A stretch of DNA of 7,086 bases from Euryarchaeota archaeon UBA229 (GCA_002505355.1 DAUW01000016.1:1-7086), one strand, 5' to 3'; shown: positions 1-5,654, counted from the stretch's first letter. Notes: generated from the letters alone by a model not told the origin. Program-made: numbers and translations.

Positions 1-10
1 TATCAGACAT
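1..10 (-). CDS. 5' end of an unidentified gene (partial, runs off left edge)
   Basis: Only the first three codons (Met-Ser-Asp) and one further base are in the window, so the product cannot be identified. The start is credible because a strong Shine-Dalgarno sequence, GGAGGT, lies 8 nt upstream and a TATA-like box (ACTATATACC on the minus strand) lies further upstream. The next gene on the same strand also begins Met-Ser-Asp, so this could be a tandem relative of that Lrp-type RAM protein. That is only a guess from three residues. Confidence 0.5.
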
Positions 11-18
11 TTTGGATA

Positions 19-56
19 ACCTCCATATTTAAGTAAATTAGTCAGGTATATAGTAT
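19..56 (-). promoter_or_regulatory. TATA-like box and Shine-Dalgarno site for the left-edge gene
   Basis: Reading the minus strand, ATACTATATACC at 56-45 resembles an archaeal TATA box. GGAGGT at 24-19 is a near-perfect match to the archaeal anti-Shine-Dalgarno, 8 nt before the ATG at 10. With the usual spacing of about 26 nt from the TATA centre, transcription would start near 24-30, giving a very short leader that still contains the ribosome site. Confidence 0.5.
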
Positions 57-117
57 TTATGCCGAAAAACCGCTATACTGCGCTACATATGGGCCGCAGC
101 ACCCCTTTCGAAAGTCG

Positions 118-131
118 AAAAATCCGGAAAA
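118..131 (-). terminator. Possible U-rich terminator after the RAM-domain gene
   Basis: On the minus strand, 20-33 nt after the stop codon at 151, there are two T-runs (TTTT at 131-128 and TTTTT at 122-118). Archaeal termination commonly uses short oligo-T tracts without a strong hairpin, so this is a plausible site. A further TTTTT run lies at 69-65. There is no convincing stem-loop, so the call is weak. Confidence 0.25.
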
Positions 132-150
132 CACGCCATAGCAAGCCAGG

Positions 151-399
151 TCAAACAACATCAGCGCCAGCAAGAGTTTTCGTATTCAAAACACCTGTTA
201 CCGGTCGGATTGTTTCGACAACGGTTTTAGCAATTGTTCCGAGATCATCAGCAACCAATTTGACAATTAAGTCGTAATCACCAAAAAGTACAGTAATGTC
301 ATCGACGTTTTCCATACCTTTGATGGTATTATATGCCTCTATTTCCATACCGGGGGTAACGTTGACGAGTACATATCCAACTGCCATGCTATCGCTCAT
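151..399 (-). CDS. Stand-alone Lrp/AsnC ligand-binding (RAM) domain protein
   Basis: This 82-residue protein matches the effector-binding half of Lrp/AsnC regulators with no helix-turn-helix. Strand 1 is VGYVLVNVTPG (residues 7-17), followed by a helix (AYNTIKGME, 22-30) and the characteristic FGDYDLIVKL strand (39-48). A second helix (53-64) and a closing strand then follow. The length is normal for single-domain RAM proteins, which form dimers or higher oligomers, bind amino acids or other small molecules, and can modulate full-length Lrp partners. Function here is inferred from the fold only, and the ligand is unknown. The ATG at 399 is preceded directly by GGTAGG, with AT-rich TATA candidates 22-40 nt upstream, so the transcript may be leaderless or nearly so. 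It is transcribed divergently from the macro-domain gene. Confidence 0.85.
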   Translation of the reverse strand: MSDSMAVGYVLVNVTPGMEIEAYNTIKGMENVDDITVLFGDYDLIVKLVADDLGTIAKTVVETIRPVTGVLNTKTLAGADVV

Positions 400-475
400 C
401 CTACCACTAGGTAGATAATGAATTATTCTAGTAAATAACTCGGGTGATAATTAAATGAATAAATAATCATGATTT
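400..475. promoter_or_regulatory. Divergent AT-rich promoter region
   Basis: This short, strongly AT-rich spacer separates the RAM-domain gene (minus) from the macro-domain/dacZ pair (plus). Minus-strand TATA candidates are TTATTTAC (438-431) and the AATAATT stretch at 427-421. Plus-strand candidates are ATAATTAAAT (447-456) and AATAAATAAT (458-467). The first plus-strand candidate is about 26 nt from the GTG at 476, which would fit a leaderless transcript. No clear operator palindrome is visible. The exact boxes are inferred from base composition and spacing. Confidence 0.5.
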
Positions 476-1153
476 GTGCACATTTTTGCGAACCAAATAA
501 GTAAGACACCCCCCCATGCCTACACTATGCCGGAATTGTACATGGCCAGAACCTGTAAGTGGGGAGTACTTACCGTAGTAGGTGGTGAAGTATGGGACCA
601 CACGGGAGATGCTCTTATCACACCGGCAAATAATCGCCTTTCAGGAAGGGAAGGATTAGATTCAATGATTCACGCCAAAGCAGGGCAGGAGTTGACTCAG
701 GTTACTCGTAATATCTGTTTAGAAAAACGAAAAATAAACGCCCCACCTTGTGCAGTTACTCACAATGTTGTTACCGAACCATTTGCCCTTGCAAGCAACT
801 ACAAACATATCATTCATGCCGTTGGACCAGATTGTCGCAGACCTAGTCAAGATGAGTCTAGAAGGCAATTATTGCCAGAAACGTATCACAATTTGTTTGA
901 CCGGTTCAAGGAAATGAAGGATGTCAAGAGGATTGTTTCTCCACCGATCTCTATGGGCATTTTTGGTTACCCACATAGAGAAGGAGCAAGGATTACTCTT
1001 GAGGTTTTACTCAATCATCTTGATGGCGAGGAGGACCCAGGATTTCGAGAGTTTGTTTTAGTGATTAAAGAGCGGAACTTCATCAACAATATGCGGACCG
1101 TATACCGAGAATCAGAGGACCAGTTGCCCGGCGTTGATACAACTAGCATGTAG
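476..1153 (+). CDS. Macro-domain (ADP-ribose-binding/hydrolase family) protein
   Basis: The protein of up to 225 residues shows macro-domain hallmarks in order: GDALITPANNRLSGREGLDSMIHAKAG (residues 44-70, matching the family's DAIVNAAN...GGGGVDGAIHRAAG), KHIIHAVGP (110-118) and PPISMGIFGYP (156-166). Macro domains bind ADP-ribose or related nucleotides, and many remove ADP-ribose from proteins or nucleic acids or deacetylate O-acetyl-ADP-ribose. Asp62 sits where MacroD enzymes carry their catalytic Asp, but the glycine-rich loop is altered (SGREG instead of GGGG) and NAAN is replaced by PANN, so substrate and activity are uncertain. The start is unsure: GTG at 476 would be leaderless, while ATG at 527 or 542 would begin just before the domain. 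None has a Shine-Dalgarno site, and a C7 run at 509-515 lies in the doubtful N-terminal stretch. It is followed 8 nt later by the DacZ-like gene, so they are probably co-transcribed. Confidence 0.85.
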   Translation: MHIFANQISKTPPHAYTMPELYMARTCKWGVLTVVGGEVWDHTGDALITPANNRLSGREGLDSMIHAKAGQELTQVTRNICLEKRKINAPPCAVTHNVVTEPFALASNYKHIIHAVGPDCRRPSQDESRRQLLPETYHNLFDRFKEMKDVKRIVSPPISMGIFGYPHREGARITLEVLLNHLDGEEDPGFREFVLVIKERNFINNMRTVYRESEDQLPGVDTTSM

Positions 1154-1158
1154 GTGAT
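1153..1158 (+). promoter_or_regulatory. Shine-Dalgarno GGTGAT deciding the TTG start of the dacZ-like gene
   Basis: GGTGAT begins on the last base of the macro gene's TAG stop and lies 3 nt before the TTG at 1162. It matches the archaeal anti-Shine-Dalgarno core and supports the unusual TTG start. The overlap with the upstream stop suggests coupled translation. Confidence 0.6.
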
Positions 1159-1161
1159 TAG

Positions 1162-2010
1162 TTGGTTGACTTAGTACAGTCGGTCAGCGACGCTTTTCCC
1201 TCCGACAGGAAAAGTTTTGATTCGGTAATCATGATTTCCAACAGCGCTAAGAAAATTAGGCAAATTCATGCGGTCATTCCAAGTGAGGTAAATACGACAA
1301 TCCTTACTAGTAAATCAAGGGTAATTGAATCATTTATCGGTGATGATATAATTGTGCAAATGATGGATGAATCTCTATCCTCAATGGGACTGCAAGTGCT
1401 CTCTCAACTTCATGATATGATATTACAAGCAATCGGTGAGGGACGAATTTCCCGGGGTGAGAAAATTTTAGTTGTGCTTGCCGAGCCAATCGATGGAATT
1501 TTCTCAGTCGATACAACAATGCTGAGCGCCAATCGTTTCGCTGCCTTAGCTGGTGAGGTTAAAATCGAGTTAGAGGTACTAACGAAAGCAATGCAACTTG
1601 CCAGACACATCGGTTCTAGAGGGCGAGAAGGTCATTCAGTGGGGGCGCTGTTTGCTATTGGTTCACTGCCAAAATTGCGGAAATATTCCACTCCGCTCGT
1701 ACTCAACCCATTCAAAGGTCATGATGCAGAAAAGAAAAGTATTCTGTTAGATGAAAATCATGAGACACTAGCTGAATTTGCCTGGCTTGATGGGGCGATT
1801 TTCCTAAACAAGGATGGTATTGCCAGCGATGCGGGTCGATATATCCAGGTTCCAGCTGGAACCCAACCAAAGTATGGTGAGGGTGGCAGACACTTGGCAG
1901 CAAGAGCGATATCTCAACTAGCCGAGTGTGTAGCAATATGTGTATCTTCGTCAGGTAAGATTACTCTGTATGTTAACGGCAGAGAACGATATAAGGTCCG
2001 CTTGAATTAA
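1162..2010 (+). CDS. dacZ: DacZ-like diadenylate cyclase (c-di-AMP synthase)
   Basis: This 282-residue protein carries a C-terminal DisA_N/DAC domain, which joins two ATP into cyclic di-AMP. Visible motifs are GREGHSVGALFAIG (residues 154-167), LNPFKGH (181-187), the catalytic LDGA (209-212; Asp210 is the likely metal ligand), GGRHLAAR (241-248, the RHR-like ATP-binding motif with the second Arg shifted) and SSSGKI (262-267). The N-terminal part, about residues 15-115, resembles the pyruvate-kinase-C-terminal-like domain found in archaeal DacZ, and the total length is close to the roughly 270 residues of the Haloferax enzyme. The protein appears cytosolic. In haloarchaea c-di-AMP is linked to osmotic control and dacZ is essential. 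The TTG start is supported by the adjacent GGTGAT and the 8-nt gap to the macro gene. Its stop abuts the next, convergent gene without a spacer. The family assignment is strong; activity is inferred from conserved motifs. Confidence 0.9.
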   Translation: MVDLVQSVSDAFPSDRKSFDSVIMISNSAKKIRQIHAVIPSEVNTTILTSKSRVIESFIGDDIIVQMMDESLSSMGLQVLSQLHDMILQAIGEGRISRGEKILVVLAEPIDGIFSVDTTMLSANRFAALAGEVKIELEVLTKAMQLARHIGSRGREGHSVGALFAIGSLPKLRKYSTPLVLNPFKGHDAEKKSILLDENHETLAEFAWLDGAIFLNKDGIASDAGRYIQVPAGTQPKYGEGGRHLAARAISQLAECVAICVSSSGKITLYVNGRERYKVRLN

Positions 2011-2574
2011 TTATTCAGCCTCTTGGATTTTACTTTCAAATGGGTTAAGTCCGGTTTCAGCAGAACTGATTCGTTGGCTAACCAAGTGTAGGTCATCTTT
2101 GACCCCGGCTAATGAGGCAGAGTGGATGTTACGGCTAACGATTTCCTTGGTTCGCTTGATGGAAGCAAGGCGCTGATTCCTATCTTTTGGCCTTAGTTGT
2201 TCGCCACGTAACGACATTAACCAATCCTCAAGAACGTGTTTTCCCCACTCCGGCGCTCGCATCTTTGCGGCGAGGATAATATCGGAGTTCCGGTGCCTAA
2301 AGCGCACTCTTCCATCATTGATTCTGGTAGCTTGAATTGAACCAGGGTTCCAAATATCGATTGGTATATGTAAATGATGCTTAATATCAACACGATCTCT
2401 TGTCATATTGATGGCATTTTCTTTGAACATAAAGTCAGCAATTAACACGCTGCGAGGCAGTTTGATGAAAACCTGAACGGTATTATCATCCTCAAACCAC
2501 TCTAAAATTTCGAGTGGATCTTGCCCCCATGTTTCATCACACCATTCCGCGATGTCGTCATTGATTGGTTGCAT
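2011..2574 (-). CDS. Conserved-looking protein of unknown function (187 aa)
   Basis: I do not recognise this family. The protein is soluble, with no signal peptide or membrane segment. It has an acidic, tryptophan-rich N-terminus (residues 1-30, with WCDETWGQDPLEILEWFEDD), then a beta-rich stretch (32-95) and a charged helical C-terminal half (about 104-185). The middle pattern, VQVFIKLPRSVLIADFMF then HLHIPIDIW then IQATRINDGRVRFRHR, faintly recalls the strand order of CS/Hsp20-like domains. That is weak, and no chaperone function should be assigned from it. The ATG at 2574 is supported by GAGGA (2585-2581) 6 nt upstream. The gene converges on dacZ with no intergenic base and is divergent from the site-2 protease gene. 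Confidence 0.75.
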   Translation of the reverse strand: MQPINDDIAEWCDETWGQDPLEILEWFEDDNTVQVFIKLPRSVLIADFMFKENAINMTRDRVDIKHHLHIPIDIWNPGSIQATRINDGRVRFRHRNSDIILAAKMRAPEWGKHVLEDWLMSLRGEQLRPKDRNQRLASIKRTKEIVSRNIHSASLAGVKDDLHLVSQRISSAETGLNPFESKIQEAE

Positions 2575-2655
2575 ACAATGTCCTCAATGCAGTCATTATT
2601 CAAGTTTGTTCATGTTTTGTTAATGTTCAAATCGAGTGACGCCTTAGGGTACGAC
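2575..2655. promoter_or_regulatory. Divergent spacer between the 187-aa gene and the site-2 protease gene
   Basis: This spacer must hold both start regions. For the minus gene, GAGGA at 2585-2581 is a good ribosome site. For the plus gene, AGGGT at 2646-2650 lies 5 nt before the ATG at 2656, and TTAATGTTCAAA (2620-2631) is a weak TATA candidate. An open frame continues upstream through this region into the opposing gene, so the plus start is inferred rather than certain. Confidence 0.4.
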
Positions 2656-4113
2656 ATGGCAGCCAGTTGGGGGACGGTGGATTTTGACTGGTCGTTCATC
2701 CTGATGCTTATTCTCTCATGGTATATTTTGCTGAGAATTTGGGAAAATAACGGCACGCTCGATAAGTGGAATGCCTCAAGGGTTTTTGGTGTAATATTGA
2801 TGATACGAAGTAAGCGCGGGTTGAAACTTCTCGATAAGACCGTCAAACCTCGCGGGTTTTGGCGTTTTTACGGAGAAATCTCACTTTGGGTTTGTGTGGT
2901 TTCCATGCTGCTGGTTGGCTTACTGATGATTATCGCCTTTGTTACTGCGTTGGTGGCGCCACCACAAACTCCTCCTCCAAGTGCGAGTGAGTTGGTTGCG
3001 ATTCCCGGTCTCAACCCGGTAATACCTCTTGGTTGGGGTGCATTAGCATTTATTGTAGCATTAGTAATACATGAGTTTGGTCACGGATTACAGGCACGTG
3101 CACACGGTATGAGAATCAGGTCGTTTGGCCTACTACAATTAGGTCCACTGCCATTAGGAGCATTTGCTGAACCCCAATATGAGGAATTGACGAGCGCACC
3201 GAGTAAGGAAAGAATGCGTATGTTTGCCGCAGGTCCGGCAACGAACATTTTTGCAGCGGTTGTTTGTCTTATCTTCTTAGGTGGGCTTGCTGGACAGTTT
3301 ATTGCAAGTGATTCTGGTGTTCACGTCAGAGGCATTGTCCAAAATGAAGGAGCAGATGAAGCTGGCCTCCAGCCTTGGGACACAATACAGTACATCGATC
3401 AAGACCCTGTACAGAATGTAGATGATTTCTATGACGTCATGGCAGGGTACTCTGCCAACGATACCATTGCTATTACAGTATTACACAGCGACGGGCAGGT
3501 CGAGGTACTAAATGCAACATTATCGGACAAATATGACTATTATACTGCCTTAGGATGGTCCGCCGCTGATTTGGACACACTCGGCGTTGAACGTGGCGAC
3601 CCATTTCTCGGGGTTGAAGGACTGTCTGGTGGAACCGCTGGAATTGACCGATTGGCTGGGCCACTATCGCCAAGATGGGATGGAAACTTACTGCAAAGAT
3701 CGGTTATGGTGCCTTTTCACACGCTGAGTGTGCTGATTATACCATTCGAGTTACAAGGTGTTGCTATGCACCCCTTCGAAGAATCGTTGTTGTCAGCAGA
3801 TGATAATGCCTTTGCTCAAGCGTTGGGAACCAGTGGCTTGCTATTCCTAGTCAATCTATTCTTTTGGCTACTATGGGTAAATATTTTACTTGGTTTTACC
3901 AATCTCATTCCTATGGTACCTTTCGATGGCGGCCACATGTTTAGAGACATGCTAAGAGGTGTCCTTAATGGAGTAAAAAACGTCGGACGTAAACTAAAAT
4001 TTTGGGATATTAATCCAATGTGGATTGAACATATCTCTAGTAAAGCGTCAAACATATCCTCACTAGCACTATTAGGAATGATACTGTTTATCCTCATCAT
4101 CCCTTATTTCTGA
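2656..4113 (+). CDS. Site-2-type intramembrane metalloprotease (peptidase M50) with PDZ domain
   Basis: From the ATG at 2656 the protein has 485 residues. Residues about 12-28 and 76-100 are membrane segments, with a cytosolic-looking link (FGVILMIRSKRGLKLLDK, 44-61) typical of haloarchaeal relatives. HEFGH (139-143) in the next membrane helix holds the two zinc His residues and catalytic Glu140. FAAGPATN (190-197) is a family signature. A PDZ domain spans about 220-290 (GIVQNEGADEAGLQPWDTI). NLIPMVPFDGGH (416-427) supplies the third zinc ligand, Asp424, and further hydrophobic helices lie near 347-369, 391-415 and 467-485. Such enzymes cleave substrates within the membrane, often after a first cut by another protease; the substrate here is unknown. 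The start was chosen because of AGGGT 5 nt upstream. Earlier in-frame codons (2521, 2578, 2587) would run into the divergent gene or its leader. The stop is 3 bp from the convergent hjc stop. Confidence 0.92.
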   Translation: MAASWGTVDFDWSFILMLILSWYILLRIWENNGTLDKWNASRVFGVILMIRSKRGLKLLDKTVKPRGFWRFYGEISLWVCVVSMLLVGLLMIIAFVTALVAPPQTPPPSASELVAIPGLNPVIPLGWGALAFIVALVIHEFGHGLQARAHGMRIRSFGLLQLGPLPLGAFAEPQYEELTSAPSKERMRMFAAGPATNIFAAVVCLIFLGGLAGQFIASDSGVHVRGIVQNEGADEAGLQPWDTIQYIDQDPVQNVDDFYDVMAGYSANDTIAITVLHSDGQVEVLNATLSDKYDYYTALGWSAADLDTLGVERGDPFLGVEGLSGGTAGIDRLAGPLSPRWDGNLLQRSVMVPFHTLSVLIIPFELQGVAMHPFEESLLSADDNAFAQALGTSGLLFLVNLFFWLLWVNILLGFTNLIPMVPFDGGHMFRDMLRGVLNGVKNVGRKLKFWDINPMWIEHISSKASNISSLALLGMILFILIIPYF

Positions 4114-4116
4114 GTA

Positions 4117-4773
4117 CTATAATCTACGCTTTTGTAACTCTGCAAGGATGTTACGACTAGCACTCCGTGGGTGGGAGTTAGAGTTCGCTTGGCTATCGAT
4201 TATCCTTGCGGAAGTACTACTTCGATGTTGCAGGTTTTGCATGTTGGCACGGTCTGAATCAGTTTGTGAGCAGATTAATGCGATAAATTCGTTCAATTCC
4301 ATACCCTCGTCCCAATTAAGATACGGTTTGCCATTGCGGGTTAATGGTAGATCGGGGATTGAAGGTGCAAGTTTCCGCAACTTTCCATGAAGCGTATCAG
4401 TTTCAACTCTAAATATTCGCCATGAATCACCACGAACCCCTTTCAGTCGATATGCGTATAATGGCATCAAACATGATCGATTACCCTCATAAACCAGCGA
4501 ATTGTACTGTTCGACCGTCCTTCCTGAAAGATATAATTTTGGTTCCTTTGAGGATTTTACTTCAATCGGAAAGCAGATATCGCCTCGTAAAGCAAGTAAA
4601 TCTCCCGAACCTTCGATACCAGAACCAGCCGCTCTAACCACTAAAAACGGCCGCTTTTCAATTAGCTTCATCCTAGCTTTCTGTAACTCAGTACATGATT
4701 TGATAACGGCATTAACCCCTTTATCCAAGCCGGCGAGAACTTGTCTGAGTTCTCTTTCGTACTTGCTGCTCAC
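4117..4773 (-). CDS. hjc: Archaeal Holliday junction resolvase Hjc, with long extensions
   Basis: The protein cuts four-way DNA junctions during recombination and fork repair. From the GTG at 4773 it has 218 residues. The PD-(D/E)XK nuclease signature is complete (numbers from GTG): YERELRQ with Glu6/Glu8 near the N-terminus, VVRAAGSG (45-52), GDLLAL with catalytic Asp58, and IEVKSSK with Glu71 and Lys73. It is longer than the usual 120-150 residues. The helix before VVRAAGSG is stretched by about 20 residues (LDKGVNAVIKSCTELQKARMKLIE). A C-terminal tail of roughly 50 residues, rich in Ser, Asn, Gln and Arg (from about 169), follows and looks disordered. No clear PCNA-binding motif is seen. 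A TTG at 4782 would add three residues; neither start has a Shine-Dalgarno site. TATA at 4820-4813 and an inverted repeat at 4776-4792 lie at the promoter. Its 3' end faces the protease gene. Confidence 0.9.
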   Translation of the reverse strand: MSSKYERELRQVLAGLDKGVNAVIKSCTELQKARMKLIEKRPFLVVRAAGSGIEGSGDLLALRGDICFPIEVKSSKEPKLYLSGRTVEQYNSLVYEGNRSCLMPLYAYRLKGVRGDSWRIFRVETDTLHGKLRKLAPSIPDLPLTRNGKPYLNWDEGMELNEFIALICSQTDSDRANMQNLQHRSSTSARIIDSQANSNSHPRSASRNILAELQKRRL

Positions 4774-4775
4774 AA

Positions 4776-4792
4776 TTGACAATCGATGTCAA
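4776..4792. repeat. Inverted repeat TTGACA-N5-TGTCAA at the hjc start (possible operator)
   Basis: Perfect 6-bp arms, TTGACA (4776-4781) and TGTCAA (4787-4792), flank a 5-bp centre. An 8-bp palindrome, AAGCGCTT (4791-4798), directly adjoins it. Both lie between the TATA-like box (4813-4820) and the hjc start codon, over the expected transcription start. This is where an archaeal repressor would block RNA polymerase. The regulator is unknown. Confidence 0.5.
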
Positions 4793-4812
4793 GCGCTTTT
4801 GATTACTTCGGT

Positions 4813-4820
4813 GATATATG
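4813..4820 (-). promoter_or_regulatory. TATA-like box upstream of hjc
   Basis: The minus strand reads CATATATC here, preceded by TTAGG as a possible B-recognition element. The centre lies about 26 nt before position 4790, giving a leader of only about 8 nt to the TTG or 17 nt to the GTG. The TATATA core is near-symmetric, so it could also serve the divergent gene at 4893, though with a leader of about 50 nt. Confidence 0.45.
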
Positions 4821-4892
4821 CCTAATTTGTAGTGATTCTAATTGAAACTGAATTTTCGGTAGGTTTGTGATTAAGCAGTATTTGCGCAGACC

Positions 4893-5654
4893 ATGGGGCG
4901 ATTAGCGATTAGGACCGATAACTTTCGGCTATCCTACAAATTAATCGAAAAACTCCGGGCTAAGTCATTGGATTTCGAGATAATAGACGTCAAAGATTCG
5001 GTTCCACATGATGATATTGTGTGGTTTTCAGCCCCATCTGAAATTATTAATTTCCCATCCATAGGAACTCCAATACCGGTAGAATTAGATACAATTGACT
5101 CTGCTATATTATCAGCAATATATCAACTAAAAGGATCCTTAGCCTCAGTTTCACTAATCATTGGAGTAGACCCGGGTCCTTATCCGGGTATTGCTTGGTT
5201 GGTCGACGGGGCTTTTTGCGGTATCATCCAATTAACCACAATCAGAGAATTGATGCCAAATTTAGTAAAATTGCGTCAAATCGGTAATTTTGACAAAATT
5301 ATAATTCGAGTTGGCGATGGAGCGCCATTGATTAGAGACAGGATAATCAATGATTGCATTGCCAACAACTGGGTGGTTGAACAGGTTGATGAGAAGAAGA
5401 CGTCATCCGGCTTAATCCGTAATAATCACTCAACTTCAGCCCTAAGGATTGCTGCTCAGCCTGGCGTGAAAATTTGGCAACAAAGAGACATCAAACCAAC
5501 GCAAGGTGAGATTAAATATATTCAGACCGAGAGTAGAAAACAATCGAAAGGCGAGATTACAATTTCGCGTACTGCCGCTATATTGGTAGCTAAGGGTGAA
5601 ATCAGTATGGACGAGGCATTAGCAAATCCCCAAGCTCATTCCTCAGAGGAGTAA
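4893..5654 (+). CDS. Protein with RuvC/RNase H-like fold segment, function unknown
   Basis: The 253-residue protein has an N-terminal region (1-85) that I cannot assign, and then a segment with RuvC/RNase H-like features. LIIGVDPGPYPGIAWLVDG (88-106) has the first-strand GxDPG motif with Asp93. KIIIRVGDGAPLIRDRI (135-151) places Asp142 after the fourth strand. VVEQVDEKKTSS (161-172) and NNHSTSALRIA (177-187) sit where RuvC-like proteins carry the final acidic motif. That last motif has His179 and Ser residues in place of the usual acidic pair, so nuclease activity is doubtful. It could be a structure-specific nuclease, a nucleic-acid-binding relative or an inactive paralogue. The ATG at 4893 has no Shine-Dalgarno site, and an upstream leader or leaderless start cannot be settled. 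It is divergent from hjc and overlaps the signal peptidase gene by 19 bp at its 3' end. Confidence 0.75.
   Translation: MGRLAIRTDNFRLSYKLIEKLRAKSLDFEIIDVKDSVPHDDIVWFSAPSEIINFPSIGTPIPVELDTIDSAILSAIYQLKGSLASVSLIIGVDPGPYPGIAWLVDGAFCGIIQLTTIRELMPNLVKLRQIGNFDKIIIRVGDGAPLIRDRIINDCIANNWVVEQVDEKKTSSGLIRNNHSTSALRIAAQPGVKIWQQRDIKPTQGEIKYIQTESRKQSKGEITISRTAAILVAKGEISMDEALANPQAHSSEE

Noticed and set aside
59..150. Possible tRNA or structured RNA in the left spacer (GC-rich patch with GGCCC and TTCGAAA)
   Set aside because: No cloverleaf could be built: there is no 7-nt T-loop with paired arms and no matching acceptor stem. The CTTTCGAAAG palindrome alone is too short to call an RNA.
59..277. Plus-strand open frame near the left edge
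   Set aside because: It runs antisense through the RAM-domain gene, has no ribosome site, and its Arg/Thr-rich composition looks like a shadow frame.
509..515. C7 run in the macro gene as a programmed frameshift site
   Set aside because: It lies before the conserved domain in a stretch that may not be translated. The +1/-1 frames carry no domain sequence; it is more likely non-coding or a sequencing-sensitive spot.
2521..2655. Longer N-terminus of the site-2 protease starting at 2521, 2578 or 2587
   Set aside because: The 2521 start would lie inside the divergent 187-aa gene, and the others fall in its leader without a good ribosome site. Related archaeal proteases begin shortly before the first membrane helix, as with the ATG at 2656.
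4148..4825. Plus-strand frames opposite hjc
   Set aside because: They are antisense to a gene with a complete catalytic signature and show no recognisable domain.
5640..5650. Palindrome in the convergent overlap as an intrinsic terminator
   Set aside because: A 5-bp stem with a 1-nt centre cannot form a normal hairpin loop, and no T-run follows on either strand at the right distance.
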